From Scatophagus argus (Eukaryota; Chordata; Actinopteri; Scatophagidae): 64,000 nt of DNA. The translations under genes were made by a program, and so were the position numbers. Position 1 is the first letter of the stretch, and each line of letters begins with the position of its first letter. The notes beneath the pieces are model-generated. The model was not told where the DNA came from, did no database searches, and worked only from the letters and a program-made list of their open reading frames with translations. Below, one piece after another: positions 1 through 12,500 of this stretch. The stretch spans positions 17,538,330-17,602,329 of the forward strand of contig NC_058497.1 in NCBI RefSeq assembly GCF_020382885.2, in the 5' to 3' direction.

Positions 1-2375
1 TTAAGCTCCAGGTTGTTCTGACCACACCAGAGGACCAGCTGGTCTACTTCACGTCTGTAGGCAGCCTCATCACCATCCTTGATGAGGCCAACTACAGTTG
101 TGTCGTCCGCAAACTTAAGTAGTTTTACGGACGGGTCCCCTGAGGAGCAGTCGTTAGTGTATAGGGAGAAGAGCAGCGGGGAAAGAACACACCCCTGGGG
201 GGCGCCAGTACTGATGGTTCTGGTGCTGGAGGTGATGCTCCCCAGCCTCACCTGCTGCCTCCTGTCAGTGAGGAAGTTGTAGATCCACTGAGAGGTGGAG
301 GTCGGCACTGTGAGCTGTGAGAGCTTCTGGCGGAGGATTTCTGGGATGATGGTGTTGAATGCAGAGCTGAAGTCCACAAACAGGATCCTGGCATATGTCC
401 CTGGGGTGTCGAGGTGATGGAGGATGAAGTGCAGTCCCATGTTGACTGCGTCATCCACCGACCGGTTTGCCCGGTAGGCAAACTGCAGGGGGTCAAGCCG
501 GGGGCCTGTGATGAACTTCAGGTGGTTCAGCACCAGCCTCTCAAAGGATTTCATGACCACAGACGTCAGGGCGACGGGTCTGTAGTCATTCAACCCCGTG
601 ATGGTGGGTTTTTTGGGGACTGGGATGATGGTGGAACGTTTGAAGCAGGAGGGTACTTCACACAGCTCCAGAGATCTGTTGAAGATCTGGGTGAAGATGG
701 GTGCCAGCTGGTCAGCGCAGATTCTCAGGCAGGAGGGGGACACACCGTCAGGTCCTGGAGCCTTCCTGGTCTTCTGCCTCTTGAAGAGCCGATGCACCTC
801 CTCCACATTGACCTTCAGTGCTGGTAGGAGGTCTGAGTTGAGGGGGGAGGGTGAGGTGTCAGGTATGGCACAGAGGTTGAGTGTTGTGGATGGGGTGGGA
901 GAAGGGTGTGAAAAGCGGCAGTAGAAGCTGTTCAGCTCCTCTGCCAGTCCTTTGTTACCCACAGGGTGGGGGGATGGGCTCCTGTAGTTGGTGATGTCTC
1001 TCAGGCCTTTCCACACTGAAGTAGGGTCGTTGGCTGAAAACCTGTCTTTCAGCTTCTCAGAGTAGCACCTCTTTGCAGCTCTGATCTCCCTCGTCAGTGT
1101 GTTCCTGGCCTTTTTGTACAGGGCCCTGTCCCCACTTCTGTGGGCCTCCTCCTTAGCCTGGCGCAGCTTCCTGAGTTTATTGGTGAACCATGGTTTGTTG
1201 TTGTTGTATGTGCAGAAGGTTTTGGTCTGCACACATGAGTCCTCACAAAAACTGATGTAGGATGTCACAGTGTCGGTCAGTTCATCCAGGTCTGTGGCTG
1301 CAGCCTCGAAGACACTCCAGTCAGTGCAGTCAAAGCAGGCCTGTAACTCCAGCTTTGACTCAGCTGTCCATCTCTTAATTGTCCTCACTACAGGCTTTGC
1401 TGATTTTACCTTCTGCCTGTAGGTTGGGATGAGATGGACCATGCAGTGGTCAGAGAGTCCCAAAGCAGCACGGGAAACAGAGCGATAGGAGTCCTTTAGA
1501 ACAGTATAACAGTGGTCCAGCGTGTTAGCATCCCTGGTGGGACACTTTATCTGTTGTCTGTATTTTGGGAGTTCTTGGCTGAGGTTTGCTCTGTTAAAAT
1601 CCCCAAGAATGATGAGCAGGGAGTCTGGATGTTTAGCCTCCATGTCTGATACCTGGTCAGCTAGGTGTTGTAACGCCTCCGTTACACATGCCTGAGGTGG
1701 AATGTAAACACTGACCAGGATGAACGAGGAGAACTCCCGCGGTGAATAAAATGGTTTACAGTTTATGAATAACGACTCAAGATGAGGACTGCATGATTTC
1801 CTTAACACTGTGACATCTTCACACCAACCTTCGTTGACAAAAAAGCACGTTCCGCCTCCCCTCTTCTTTCCAGAGAGCTCCGAGTTGCGGTCCGCACGGA
1901 AGAGCCGGAAGCCGGGCAGCTGGAGAGAAGCGTCCGGGATGTGTTCGCTGAGCCAGGTTTCAGTGAAACACAGAGCGGCGGAGTTCCTAAAGTCGGAGTT
2001 TTTGGAGATTAGAAGCAGCAGTTCGTCCATTTTGTTTGCCAGGGAGCGAACATTTGCCAGGTGAATAGACGGGAGCGCCGTGCGTAACCCCCGCTGCCTC
2101 AGCCTAACGAGTGCTCCTGCGCGCTTCCCCCGACGGCGTCTCCATCTCCGCGTAATTCCATAGAGAGCCGCTGCGCCTCTGACCAAAAACTCCGGAAAAC
2201 TTCCAGAATTGTGGAAAAGTGGTGGAAAATTGGGTAGAGACGTATCTCTTATGCTCAAGAGTTCTTCTCTGGTGTATTGGAATGAGAAAACTACCGGAAA
2301 ACTAACAAAAACTACAAAAAAGATAGTCCACAGGGTGGAGAGAAACTCCGAGGCGACCGTCCGCGGCGCCATCTT
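1..2375 (-). mobile_element. Non-LTR retrotransposon (LINE, jockey/CR1-L2-like), 5'-complete, cut by window edge
   Basis: Read on the minus strand, an ATG at 2372-2370 opens about 790 codons that stay in frame to position 1 with no stop seen. The N-terminal part is an apurinic-type endonuclease with the motifs LGDFN (near 1600) and LSDHC (near 1455). A basic linker follows, then a reverse transcriptase with APGPDGV (near 750), VDFSSAFNT (near 360), GAPQGCVLSP (near 200) and FADDTT (near 100). The start (AAGATGGCGCC) looks like a true LINE 5' end, so this is not the usual 5'-truncated copy. The 3' end lies outside the window. The clade is uncertain: jockey superfamily is safe, the exact family is not. 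It lies in the same orientation as, and immediately downstream of, the last visible exon of gene 1. Confidence 0.9.
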
Positions 2376-2543
2376 GATCTTAATAATATTTGCATATTAC
2401 CTTTGTAATTACTCTTAAACTTTTTCTTAAAAGTGAAGGATATGACACACTAATAAAAACAAATTAGCTGATGTGTTGATCAACAGTACATACAACAGTC
2501 GAAGAGGTGAACACGGCCTCAAGCCCTTTTGCAGAGAACACAC

Positions 2544-5476
2544 CTGTTTCCCAATAGGCCACTGTATCACTGTGTCATTTATGACCAGACTGCGTCCAGT
2601 AGGCGAGGAGGCGTCATAGAAACCTACTTTTACCAAATGTAGTGAGCCATCAGGCCTCTTTTGCCAGTTCATAAGATCATAATAAGCAATGGGGTCACCG
2701 TTTTGATCAAAGTTGACTTTCTCCCCAAGTGCAGAAAAATTGGCATGCTTCATGTAGTAGATGAGCTGAGGGAATAAGGAACAGGTTATCTCAACAAAAA
2801 CTTTGTTGGATTTGACTTTTTCATCTTATCAAGTTTTTACTTTAAAAAAATGATATTTGCATCATTAGTCTCACCTGCCAAGGTTTAAAATCTTTTGGGT
2901 CTGCACAGGTACCATTAAGAAAAGGCCCCTGTCCAACTTTGCAGTTACTCATGTCTTGCAAAGCATGGGCCACCAGATACACAGACTTGTAGACATTATA
3001 GGACACTCTTAGCTGTGTCACATCGGAATAAGGAGAGTAAATATTATTTAAATCCTCTGTCCCTTTACATGGCAATCTGTTAAGGTAACTGTCGACCCCG
3101 TGAGAGTGGCTGTTCGCTGATCCGTTCAGTCGACAGTTAAATATCTCTTCCCAAAACTCTGCCAGGAATGCTGATTCATGAATGTCGGATGGTCTGAGAC
3201 TAGTGAGGTGTTGTTTCAGCCCTGGAATCACATCAGCTCTCCGAATGGCGAATCCAAGCGTTCCCTTTAGGAGGTCCCCAAACTTTTCCCAGAGTGATTT
3301 GGCAGTGGCCCAAGCCTCACTGGCGATCCACTGCAGACCAGTGATATTACGATGTCGAATCTCTCTCAGAATACTGTTCATGTCTGTCTCACCAGAGAAG
3401 TTAATGATGACCTTTGCAGAAGCTGTCTAAACAATAAACATGGTATAGGTATAGTTAAGATCTAAAGAAATTTAAGCTGTTCTAAGAACTATAAGTCAAA
3501 TTGTGTTGGGCTTCCCCTTCTTCATATGAAATATGGTTTGCATTCAAACACCTACAATAACATTCAAAGGTCAGCCACAATATCAGCACTACAGACAGGT
3601 AGGTGAACACTGATCATCAATGCCATGTTCTGCTGTGAAAACCTAAAATGGGTCAGATTAAACTGACAAGCTGTCAAAACTTGGTTAGTTATAGGTCATA
3701 TAACAACATAAGTTACAGTTTGTATTGTTACAATACAAAAGCTTTGTGATACCAAACGTCTATCGATATGGCAATTTAAAATTTTATTACTCTTAGCCAA
3801 AAACATTAGATTTGATCATCAATCAAAGCCAAAGAAACAAAGGACAGACAAAAAAACTATGTCTAGAGACTAAAACTGTACTTCAGTTTTCAGTCTTCTT
3901 TACTTAAAGTATTTCCAATGATTAATTATTTAATTTTGATTTATTAATTTGAATTTATTTTTATTGTTGTCTGTGGTAGGAGGTACATACTTATATTTTC
4001 AATGAAACAAGAAAATGAATTGTAATTTTCAAAATAAGTGCACTAAATATTCTGACCATTTGGTCATTTTTCTGATTCTTTTGTTAGACTTATGAAGAAC
4101 AAAAAGTAAATTCAAACAGCAACCCCAAATAACCACAGAGTTAACTCACATCTTTCAGAGGGAATTTATTGCCACTGTTTTTTCTTTTTGTTTGTTTGTT
4201 TTTTTTAACCTCTACATACGTACCTGGATAACATCCAGAAGTTCATCTAGAGCCTTCTGACTGAGGACAATAGGGTAGAGATGAGTGTAGGCAGCACATA
4301 CACCATACTGCACTGACTCCCGCAAGAAGAGCTGGATGGCAAAGCGACCGTAATCAGTATCCATGCCAATCACTCCCACCCAGGTCCAGCCAAAATAGCT
4401 AAACAACCGGGCCAGAGCTCTGACCTGGAAGGCATCACTAGGCATGGTGCGCATGAATGAGGGGAATTCCCTTTGGTTACTCAGACAGCTGCAGGAGGCA
4501 AAGTAGCTCACCTGGTTTCATAGCAAAAACATAGTTAACCTTCAGCAAAAAAATTGGCTCCCTGGAAAGGAAATTTTACCAGACAATACCGCTGTCTTCA
4601 CAAGCATTCAACGGTGCACAATTTTCGACTTTTTGGTGACTAATCAGTTGTATAAATTGAATATAACTAATACAGATTTAATACAGAATTGATACAGATC
4701 TTTTAATATGAAAATTTGAACTGTTATGTTAAAAGTTTTGAAAATATAAATTTGTCTGACAACTGATTTAAAAAGGCAAAAACATAATATTATTAAATAT
4801 TATCAGAACAAATGTGCTTAGACATCCAGGAAATCTTACCAGAGGGATATGGAAAGAACCCAGGCTTCTCAGCAGAGCCACAGACACTCCAGAGGCAGCA
4901 CCTCCTATGATTACTGGGGACACAGTCCTTTGAACGGCAGCACAGCCTGAGTTAGAACTCTCTGGCTGGCCGTTCACCAGCAGTAAAGATGCTCTCAGGG
5001 ACACAGAAATGTCATCATCACAGCTGTCAAGAATGTTGAACCCCAGCTTGAGTTGTGGCAGGAGGTCAATGCGCTGGTTGATCTCTTTGATAGCAAAAGT
5101 CATGGTTTGCATCCATCGCAAGGCACGAGAATTGAAACTGTAGAAGTGAAAAGCAGTTCATCACACAACGCAAATGTCAAATACAAATCAATAAAATTAA
5201 ATTAGCTCTTTTCACACAAATTATTTACCATCATCTATATTAAACAGTCACTTACTATTTGTACATAGTAGGTATTGGTTTTGTATTGTATGTTGAAAGA
5301 GAAGCGACAGGGCTGTAGTGTAGAGGGAATAAGCCCCCTATCACTACATCTCCATCTTCATACAAACTGTTTTTCTCCTCTTCACCCCAAAAAACACAGT
5401 TAACCAGAGCAGCAGCTAAACCAAGTTTTCTGAAGAGACAAAGAAAAATAAGCAGCTTTGTAGCTATCATTGCCAT
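2544..5476 (-). CDS. OlfC / V2R-like receptor gene 1 (exons 1-5; 3' end not in window)
   Basis: Exons (minus): 5476-5256, 5137-4840, 4511-4224, 3426-2876/2875, 2765-2544. Together they give 527 codons without a stop. Residues 1-22 form a signal peptide; residues 30-527 are the Venus-flytrap domain, with VIGGLFPLHY, RALRWMQTM, GWTWVG, DTDYGR, SEAW and YNVYKSVY. The cysteine-rich and 7TM exons are missing because the LINE at 1-2375 starts 170 bp beyond the last exon; they may lie further left or be lost. Exon 3 runs unbroken from the SYFASC motif through the WTWVG region, where genes 2, 3 and 6 have an intron. The cysteine usually found just before the F-x-x-R-x-x-R-W motif is tyrosine here (MYKY spanning the exon 1/2 junction). 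Family assignment is secure; function as an intact receptor is not. Confidence 0.85.
3427..4223. other. Gene 1 intron 3, no recognised content
   Basis: AT-rich intron of about 800 bp between GTACGT donor and TTTAG acceptor. I see no exon relic, transposon end or repeat in it. Confidence 0.6.
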
Positions 5477-5584
5477 TGCTGGTCCAGGTTTGAGTAAGTA
5501 ATTTTAAATAGTTTAACGGCTGAATATATGAGAGAAGCAGCTTTCTGGTTACATGCAAGGGATTGTAGTTCATGACGCTTCTGA

Positions 5585-5592
5585 TTTATATA
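5585..5592 (-). promoter_or_regulatory. Putative TATA box of gene 1
   Basis: TATATAAA on the minus strand, about 110 bp upstream of the gene 1 ATG. Other genes in the cluster carry a similar box 40-70 bp upstream of the ATG, so this would imply a slightly longer 5' UTR. No experimental support. Confidence 0.4.
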
Positions 5593-5599
5593 CTGTAGT

Positions 5600-6328
5600 T
5601 AACACATGTGAAGCTGAGAGGACCACCCATTTACGGCAGTTGTGACATCATTAACTGTACAACCTGTACATAGTTAGTACAATAGTTTACGATGACAGTA
5701 TTGTGCCCCTTTTGAGACAACATCGTAGATGATGAGCCATGGGAGAGATCTTTCTGACTACCTGCATGCTATAGTGTTTCCTAATAACATCAATGACAAA
5801 CTGGTCAGAGACCAATACACTGCTCATTATTTTAGTTGATTTGTTTATTTTTAATATATTTGTTAACAATAAAGGATATTGTGTACTCTTCCACGTATGT
5901 TTTTTCAACATTAGAAAACAATTTGTGATTTCATAATTGTAAAATACCTCTAAATTCTAATTCAAGTTCACGGGATATATAACTATACAGTGTACTGCAC
6001 ATTCATGGAACAACAAGGAGAGGACACCCTAGCAGTTTTTATCCCTTTATTTTGTTGGTATGACATTAAAATTATCATTTAATTCTCTCTGTAGTTGTTG
6101 GATTCCCATTTTCCTTACTATATTTATTTATTTTTGCTTTTTACACATTCAATCAGGGCACTATTGTTTATTATGCTTTTCTCACTCTTGTATTACAGCA
6201 TGGTCATAGTCTTTTGAAGAAAGACCTTAAGGCACAGTTATCTGGATAAATGTACGTAGGTCAATAATGGGGTGATCTATTAACATTTTTAAATTATATC
6301 ATGCATTTAAGTAAATGAATGCTATGGT
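5600..6328. other. Intergenic, upstream of gene 1, no gene seen
   Basis: AT-rich sequence separating the divergent genes 1 and 2. It holds short frames only and nothing that resembles a receptor exon. Confidence 0.5.
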
Positions 6329-6590
6329 TCAAATTTTGTGGTAACAGCTTGGGAAAGGTCCTCTATAAAGACATGGTTGGATGAGATTGTCCTGAGTCCT
6401 AACCTCAAAGCCCATTGAACACCTTTGGGATGAACTGGAACACAGACTGCAAGTCAGACCTTGTTGTCCAAAATCAGGGTCTGACCTCACAAATGCTCTA
6501 CTGCATGAATAGGGAAAACGTCCCACAGAAACACTTCAAAAACTTGTCAGAAGAGTGGAAGCCCTTATAGCTGCAAAGCTGTCTATGTAT
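6329..6590 (+). mobile_element. Tc1-like transposase 3' remnant
   Basis: The plus strand encodes a decayed C-terminal Tc1 transposase. The block PIEHLWDELE (near 6410) is followed by a DLTNALL stretch and VEALIAAK at the end, with stops in between. No inverted repeats were found around it. It abuts the L2 LINE at 6621. Confidence 0.7.
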
Positions 6591-6620
6591 TTAGAATGCA
6601 ATGTCATGGAAGTCACATAA

Positions 6621-7985
6621 CAGAGAATTTTCAATCTGGCTTTAGAGCCCATCACAGCACAGAAACGGCATTGGTCAAAGTCACAAATGACCTCCTAATG
6701 GCATCACACAAGGGACTTATCTCTGTCCTTGTACTGTTAGACCTTAGTGCTGCATATGACACCAATGACCATTCTATTTTATTAGACAGAATGGAATACC
6801 TAATGGGCATCAAAGGAACTGCATTGAGCTGGTTTCATTCCTATTTATCAGATCGATCTCAATTTGTTCATGTTAATGATACATCGTACACATGCACAAA
6901 AGTTAGTCACGGAGTTCCCCAAGGTTCTGTCCTTGGGCCATTATTATTCACCTTTTATATGCTCTCCATCGGTGATATTATCAGGAAACACTCCATACGT
7001 TTTCATTGTTATGCAGATGACATACTATTGTACTTGTCAATGAAACCAGATGATACAAATCAGCTTGTCAAACTTCAGGCATGTCTTAAAGACATAAAAG
7101 CCTGGATGACTTGCAATTTCCTACTTCTAAATTCAGACAAAACAGAAGTTATTGTACTGGGCCCTGAACACCTTAGAAGCAAATTATTCAGTGATATAGC
7201 AATGCTAGATCGCTTAGCCATGGCCTCAAGCTCCACTGTAAGAAATTCAGGAGTTATCTTTGACCAGGACATGTCCTTTAACACACATATATCGAATACT
7301 TCAAAGACTGCATTCTTTCACCTCTGCAACATTGCAAAAATTAGGCACATTCTGAATCGGAAAGATGCAGAAAAATTAGTCCATGCATTCATTACCTCCA
7401 GGCTGGATTATTGTAATTCCCTTCTATCACACTGCGCCAATAAATTCATAAAGATTCTCCAGCTAATCCAGAACGCTGCAGCAAGATTACTCACAAGAAC
7501 CAGCAAGAGAGATCATATTTCTCCTGTACTGGCTTCTCTACATTGGCTACCTGTAAAATTCAGAATAAATTTTAAAATTCTCCTCCTCACATATAAAGCC
7601 CTGAACGGTCAGGCACCATCCTATCTTAAAGAGTTGATAGTTCCCTGCTATCCAACCAGAGCTTTGTGTTCCCAAAATTCAGGACTTCTTGTGGTTCCTA
7701 GAGTCTTCAAAAGTAGATTGGGAACCAGAGCCTTTAGTTATCAACCATCTTCCGGTTTCGGTCCGGGAGGCGGACACCCTCTCTACATTTAAGAGTAGAC
7801 TAAAAACTTTCCTGTTTGATAAAGCTTATAGGGGTCTGCTCTGAGGTTTCTGCCTTCAAAAAGGCAGTTTTTCCTTGCCACTGTTGCCAAGTGCTTGCTC
7901 AAGGGGGAATGTTGGGCTCTCTGTATTACAATTTAATTAAAGAGTTTGGTCTAGACTTGCTCTAATTGGAAAGTGTCATGAGATA
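6621..7985 (+). mobile_element. L2-clade LINE, 5'-truncated
   Basis: A reverse transcriptase frame of about 390 codons with [32 protein letters not shown] and the C-terminal SRLDYCNSLL and LHWLPV blocks typical of fish L2/Maui elements. The frame breaks near 7750, where a short deletion relative to the copy at 50134 removes part of the PLLWNHLP motif. The 3' UTR with its AAAGGCAG hairpin region reaches about 7985. The endonuclease half is absent. The copy starts at the same FQSGFRAHH region found inside the longer copy. Confidence 0.9.
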
Positions 7986-8573
7986 TTAATATTTTTGTCC
8001 AAATAGTGCACGTAAATCTGAAACCTAATTTTTGGTGGCTGAACATAACCAAATTGCAACTATCACAAACATCACATGACAAAAGTCGTGTAACTTTACC
8101 TTTTCCTTTAGCTAAATGTTATAAAATATAAATGCTATTAAATAAGATGTGAAAGTAAGTGGGATTAAACAGGGATGGAAGGGGTTGAGTGCTGAGTCAC
8201 ATATGGCATACAACCCAATGCCATGGCAGAGAAGCTCTGTGCTTTGCGCACAAAACTTAAAAGGGAGTCATGTGCATCTTTTTTAGACCCAAGCAGCCTG
8301 TGACAAAATTTGACAACCTGGGATGACAGCGGGTTGGAAATCCTTCAATCCAACATCATGCACTTTGTGTGACCACCTACAGCCTCCAAAAAGATGAAAA
8401 GTTTGAATGAACACCTCTCTAAATAGTATCATCAAAAATGGAACATTACAACCCAGCAGGATTTATAGCATTAGACTGCAGTATTAGGAGCACCTAATAA
8501 ATTTTGAGGTGAATAGTAACAAAAATATTTTTTTCGTAGAACTTTCATTTTCCCATATTGCTCTCCTCTTACA
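7986..8573. other. Intergenic, 5' flank of gene 2
   Basis: No gene seen. Scattered blocks resemble the 5' flank of gene 3 (17380-17880), which indicates that the tandem duplication included upstream DNA. Confidence 0.5.
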
Positions 8574-8680
8574 TCATTTCATTCTGCATCAGCCAAGTAT
8601 AGACAATCAGGCGGGGCTGCTCATATCCAATGTCTTGATGTCTTGAAATATGAGAAGGTCTGATGCTGTATATAACTTAA
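8574..8680 (+). promoter_or_regulatory. Conserved upstream block and TATA box of gene 2
   Basis: The sequence CATTTCATTCTGCATCAGCC, a nearby CAGGCGGGGCTG and a TATATAA box (8669-8675) are shared in the same order with gene 3 (17886-17976). The intervening introns and flanks of the two genes have diverged much more. The TATA box lies 56 bp before the ATG. Role as core promoter is inferred from conservation and position. Confidence 0.55.
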
Positions 8681-8730
8681 GTCTTAATTCCTTGCTCTTT
8701 CTCTGTTCTCTTTCAGGGAAGTCCAACAAT

Positions 8731-9469
8731 ATGACTCTACTTATCTTATTCCTCTTGCTTTACTCTGTCTGTGTCCCCACTATAACTTATAATCCAATTT
8801 CCAGCTTCACCTCTCCATCCCCATCTGCAGCTAAAGAATGCATGCTTCAAAACAGATTTCAGCCGGGCTTTGAGGCCAAGGGTGACTATGTTATTGGGGG
8901 GATCTTCCCTCTTCACTATAACCAGGAGATGCCGGACCTCAACAATACCTACAAACCACCGCCAGTGAAGTGCAATGGGTGAGTTTAATGTAAGTGGGTT
9001 CGAAATGATATGATGTCTGATTTTGTGCAATAAACATGTCAAATCCTTTTGATGGCCTAATCTATTTACAGTATATTTACCAGACTTTAAAATGTGGTAA
9101 AAAAAAAATTTAGCCTGACATGTAAGAAAACATTTTATACAGAAATGGCTAACTTGCACTTTGAGATTGAGTTAAAGATTCAGATTCAAAATTGGACACA
9201 CAAAAAGGCATGGCATTATTTTATTTTATGGGTTTGTAATTCCTTATTAATTTCAAAATAATTTTCATTCTTAGAAAGAACTGTGTAATTTAGTACTATT
9301 TATATTTGGAAATAGTCGTTAGCCCAAGGATAAACAAGCAACTAATTGGAATTTATCCTTCGAAGTGTATCATTTGAGCAATGTATTTATTTTCCCTAAA
9401 ATTACTTTACTTTATTGAAAATTAAAATAAATACAATGAAATTATTTTATGAGGAAATATAGACAAAGT

Positions 9470-9522
<53 letters not shown>

Positions 9523-12500
9523 TTGTTTGCTGGGTCACAGATTTGATCCCAGAGCTTTCCGCTGGGCTCAGACTATGAGACTGGCAGTGGAAGAGATAAA
9601 CCAGAGTACAGAGCTATTGGACAATTACACCCTTGGATATAAAATCTTTGATTCATGTGCATATCCACTGACTGGCCAAAGAGCTGCTCTGGCTGTGCTG
9701 AATGGCCTGAATGAGGATGTCTTTCCCATGTGCAGTGGTGCCTCTCCACTCCTTTCTGTGATTGGGGAATCTGGCTCTACATTATCGATTGTGTTGTCAA
9801 GAATCCTGCAGCCATTCAGAATCCCAATGGTAATGATGACCCTCCACAACATTTTCTTTTAATTTCTCAATATACAAAATGTATATCATACTGTATTCAC
9901 CCCAAAAACCCAGCCTAACACAAAGAACAAACAGAACTACAACACACATTTATCCACTTATAAAATAAACAAGTGTTCTTCAGCTTCATATCTCATCAAC
10001 TTAAATGAAACACAAACATAAACGAAACAAACATCAAATATATATATATATATATATCTTGGAATACAGTTACACCCCTCTTTTATCTGTCACTAGTGGA
10101 CATTTGAGGTGTTCAAGCGGGCTGTTGCATTTCTTCACTCTCTTGCAAACAAACAAACAAACAAACAAAAGATCGAACCATGTTTAAGTCCAAACTACAT
10201 GTTTTTATGTCTGTCACAATATCAGATTTTCACTACATTATTGTTGTGGTGAAAATAAATCATGATATTATTGCAATATTCAACATTCAAATTAATCGTC
10301 AACGACATTGTTTATTTTGTGTTTTGTGTTTTTTTTTCCTGATGCAGAGTGCAAAGAGGTGGAGGGCAAGTCTGTGACTATAACTGTACAAAAACATACA
10401 ACAACATTTTAACTTTTGGGTCCCAAAAATATGTTCTATATTGTTTTTATGGAATATGATTGTTGCATTTTTGCAAACTTTTGTAAACTGAATTGCTCTG
10501 AATCAATTGTAATTATACTAATTATATAATTCCTCTGCCAACCAAATGAATTTAATTAAGTGTTTGGATTTAAATTGTAAATTACACTTAAAAAATCCTG
10601 CACTGGTCAGACCAAATTTGTTTCCATTCATATTGTCAGTTACAATTTCTTTTTCCTTTTTCTTTTTTTCTTTTTTTTTTTAAAAATTGGCTCATTGTTT
10701 TCCCATAAATTTGACAGAATGCATATTCTCTCATTTGAAAATATGTTTTGGTGGATAGACATAGAGTTTGTAATAACAGAATATGCTTTTAAAAAATAAT
10801 TAGGCCTGGGCAAGTTAACGCATTAATTAACGCTGACAATTGTTTTATCTATCATTAACACAGTTTTTTTAGTGAGCAAGTGAGCAACGGTTAGTTAGCT
10901 AGTGAGCTACGGATTTTAAAAGTAATTATTGTAATAAAAACACCGAGTTAATGCATGATAAAATAATTGTTGGCGTTAATTAATTAATACGTTTACAGCG
11001 ATAATATTGCCCAGCCCTAAAAACAATTAAGGGTAATTAATACTATCTAAAAGGTTCACGTTTGCTAAAGTCAGATTTAATATTATTGAGTGACATAGTA
11101 AATACTTCCTGTATCTTTTGCTTATGTAAATGATAATATACAATGAGGTATCCATTATCACATACGGTGGTCTGTAGCATCCAATGCAGGAGGACGATTG
11201 TGTCCTGAAGTCTATTAATTACCCATTGGTTATACTTCAACAATAAGATGGTTACAAGACAAAGAAAAAAAGAAGACAATTAACTTATATTTTCACACTT
11301 TGCAACTAAAATCTAAAGTTTTTCAAAAGTCATCATTCACTTTCCTTGGTAAGACCTGAGGGTTTGATAAATAACTAGAGTAATCATTTCTAAGGATGTC
11401 ACGCAACGGAAACGTTTACTGCTCAAGTAATTAGGACGAACCTTAGACATGACTCGGCAATGGGATATATTTGAGCTCTTTGGCTAAGCTTTGAGTCGGA
11501 ATACTAGCATTATGCTAGCTTGGCAAAGTAAATAATATAATAATATAATTTGATATAATGTGAAACAGCAAAAGTCAATTGTTGCAGCAGATTCTATTAT
11601 CAAACTGAATAGTGAATGGGATGTTAGATCAGGTGATTGATTATGTGATAGCCTACAAATATCAGAGGCAGCTAGGCTACTTACTGCCTGTATTTTACAG
11701 TTGCCATTCTCATTGGCATGATGTCACTTATTACACATCCTTAATATATTATTCTGTCCACTTAAATTTTAAATGATTTTTGGGTGTTTTGTGATGTATT
11801 TCATTGCTCTATAGACAAGAAAAAGAAGTCTGGCAACCCCGTCTTGTACCATTCTTGAGTGTAAATTTATCATGAAGATCAAATGTTCTGTTCTCATTCT
11901 CTTTCTTGACACAGATTAGCTACTTTTCTTCATGTGCATGTCTCTCTGACAGAAAAAAATATCCTAACTTCTTCAGAGTAATACCTAGTGATCACTATCA
12001 GGTGAGGATTTGGCCTCAGGTTTCATCGCCTTTAATATGTATGTATGAATATATATATATATACACACAAAAAATGTACTTCAGTTGTCTGAACACCTTG
12101 TAGATTCAAATTCAGATTACATCAATGTATCAGTGTCGGCTAATTGCCTTTACTTTTTTAAACAATATGTCTGTGTTTTTTAGTTGACCCTTATTTTTCT
12201 TTAACCCAGGTGAAGGCCATTGCTCAGCTGCTAGTACACTTCAACTGGACTTGGGTGGGACTGTTGCGAGGGGACCGTGATTATGGCCGCTTCGCTGTTG
12301 AAGGTTTAATCAAAGAATTACAGGATACCAAAGTGTGTGTAGCATATCACGAAATTATCCCTCTGCTCTACAATCGCCAGAGGGCACTGGAAATCATAGA
12401 GGTAGATAAAAAGTCACACTGAATTTAGTCAGTTAGTCAGTTTTTATTTCACCTTTTTTATAGTTTGTATTGTTTCCCCATATGCCAGTTTAGTTTGGCA

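Noticed and set aside
414-924. Plus-strand frames at the left edge
   Set aside because: Antisense to the LINE open frame at 1-2372.
6596-7792. A 398-codon frame as a possible host gene
   Set aside because: All motifs are L2 LINE reverse transcriptase; no intron, promoter or receptor similarity.
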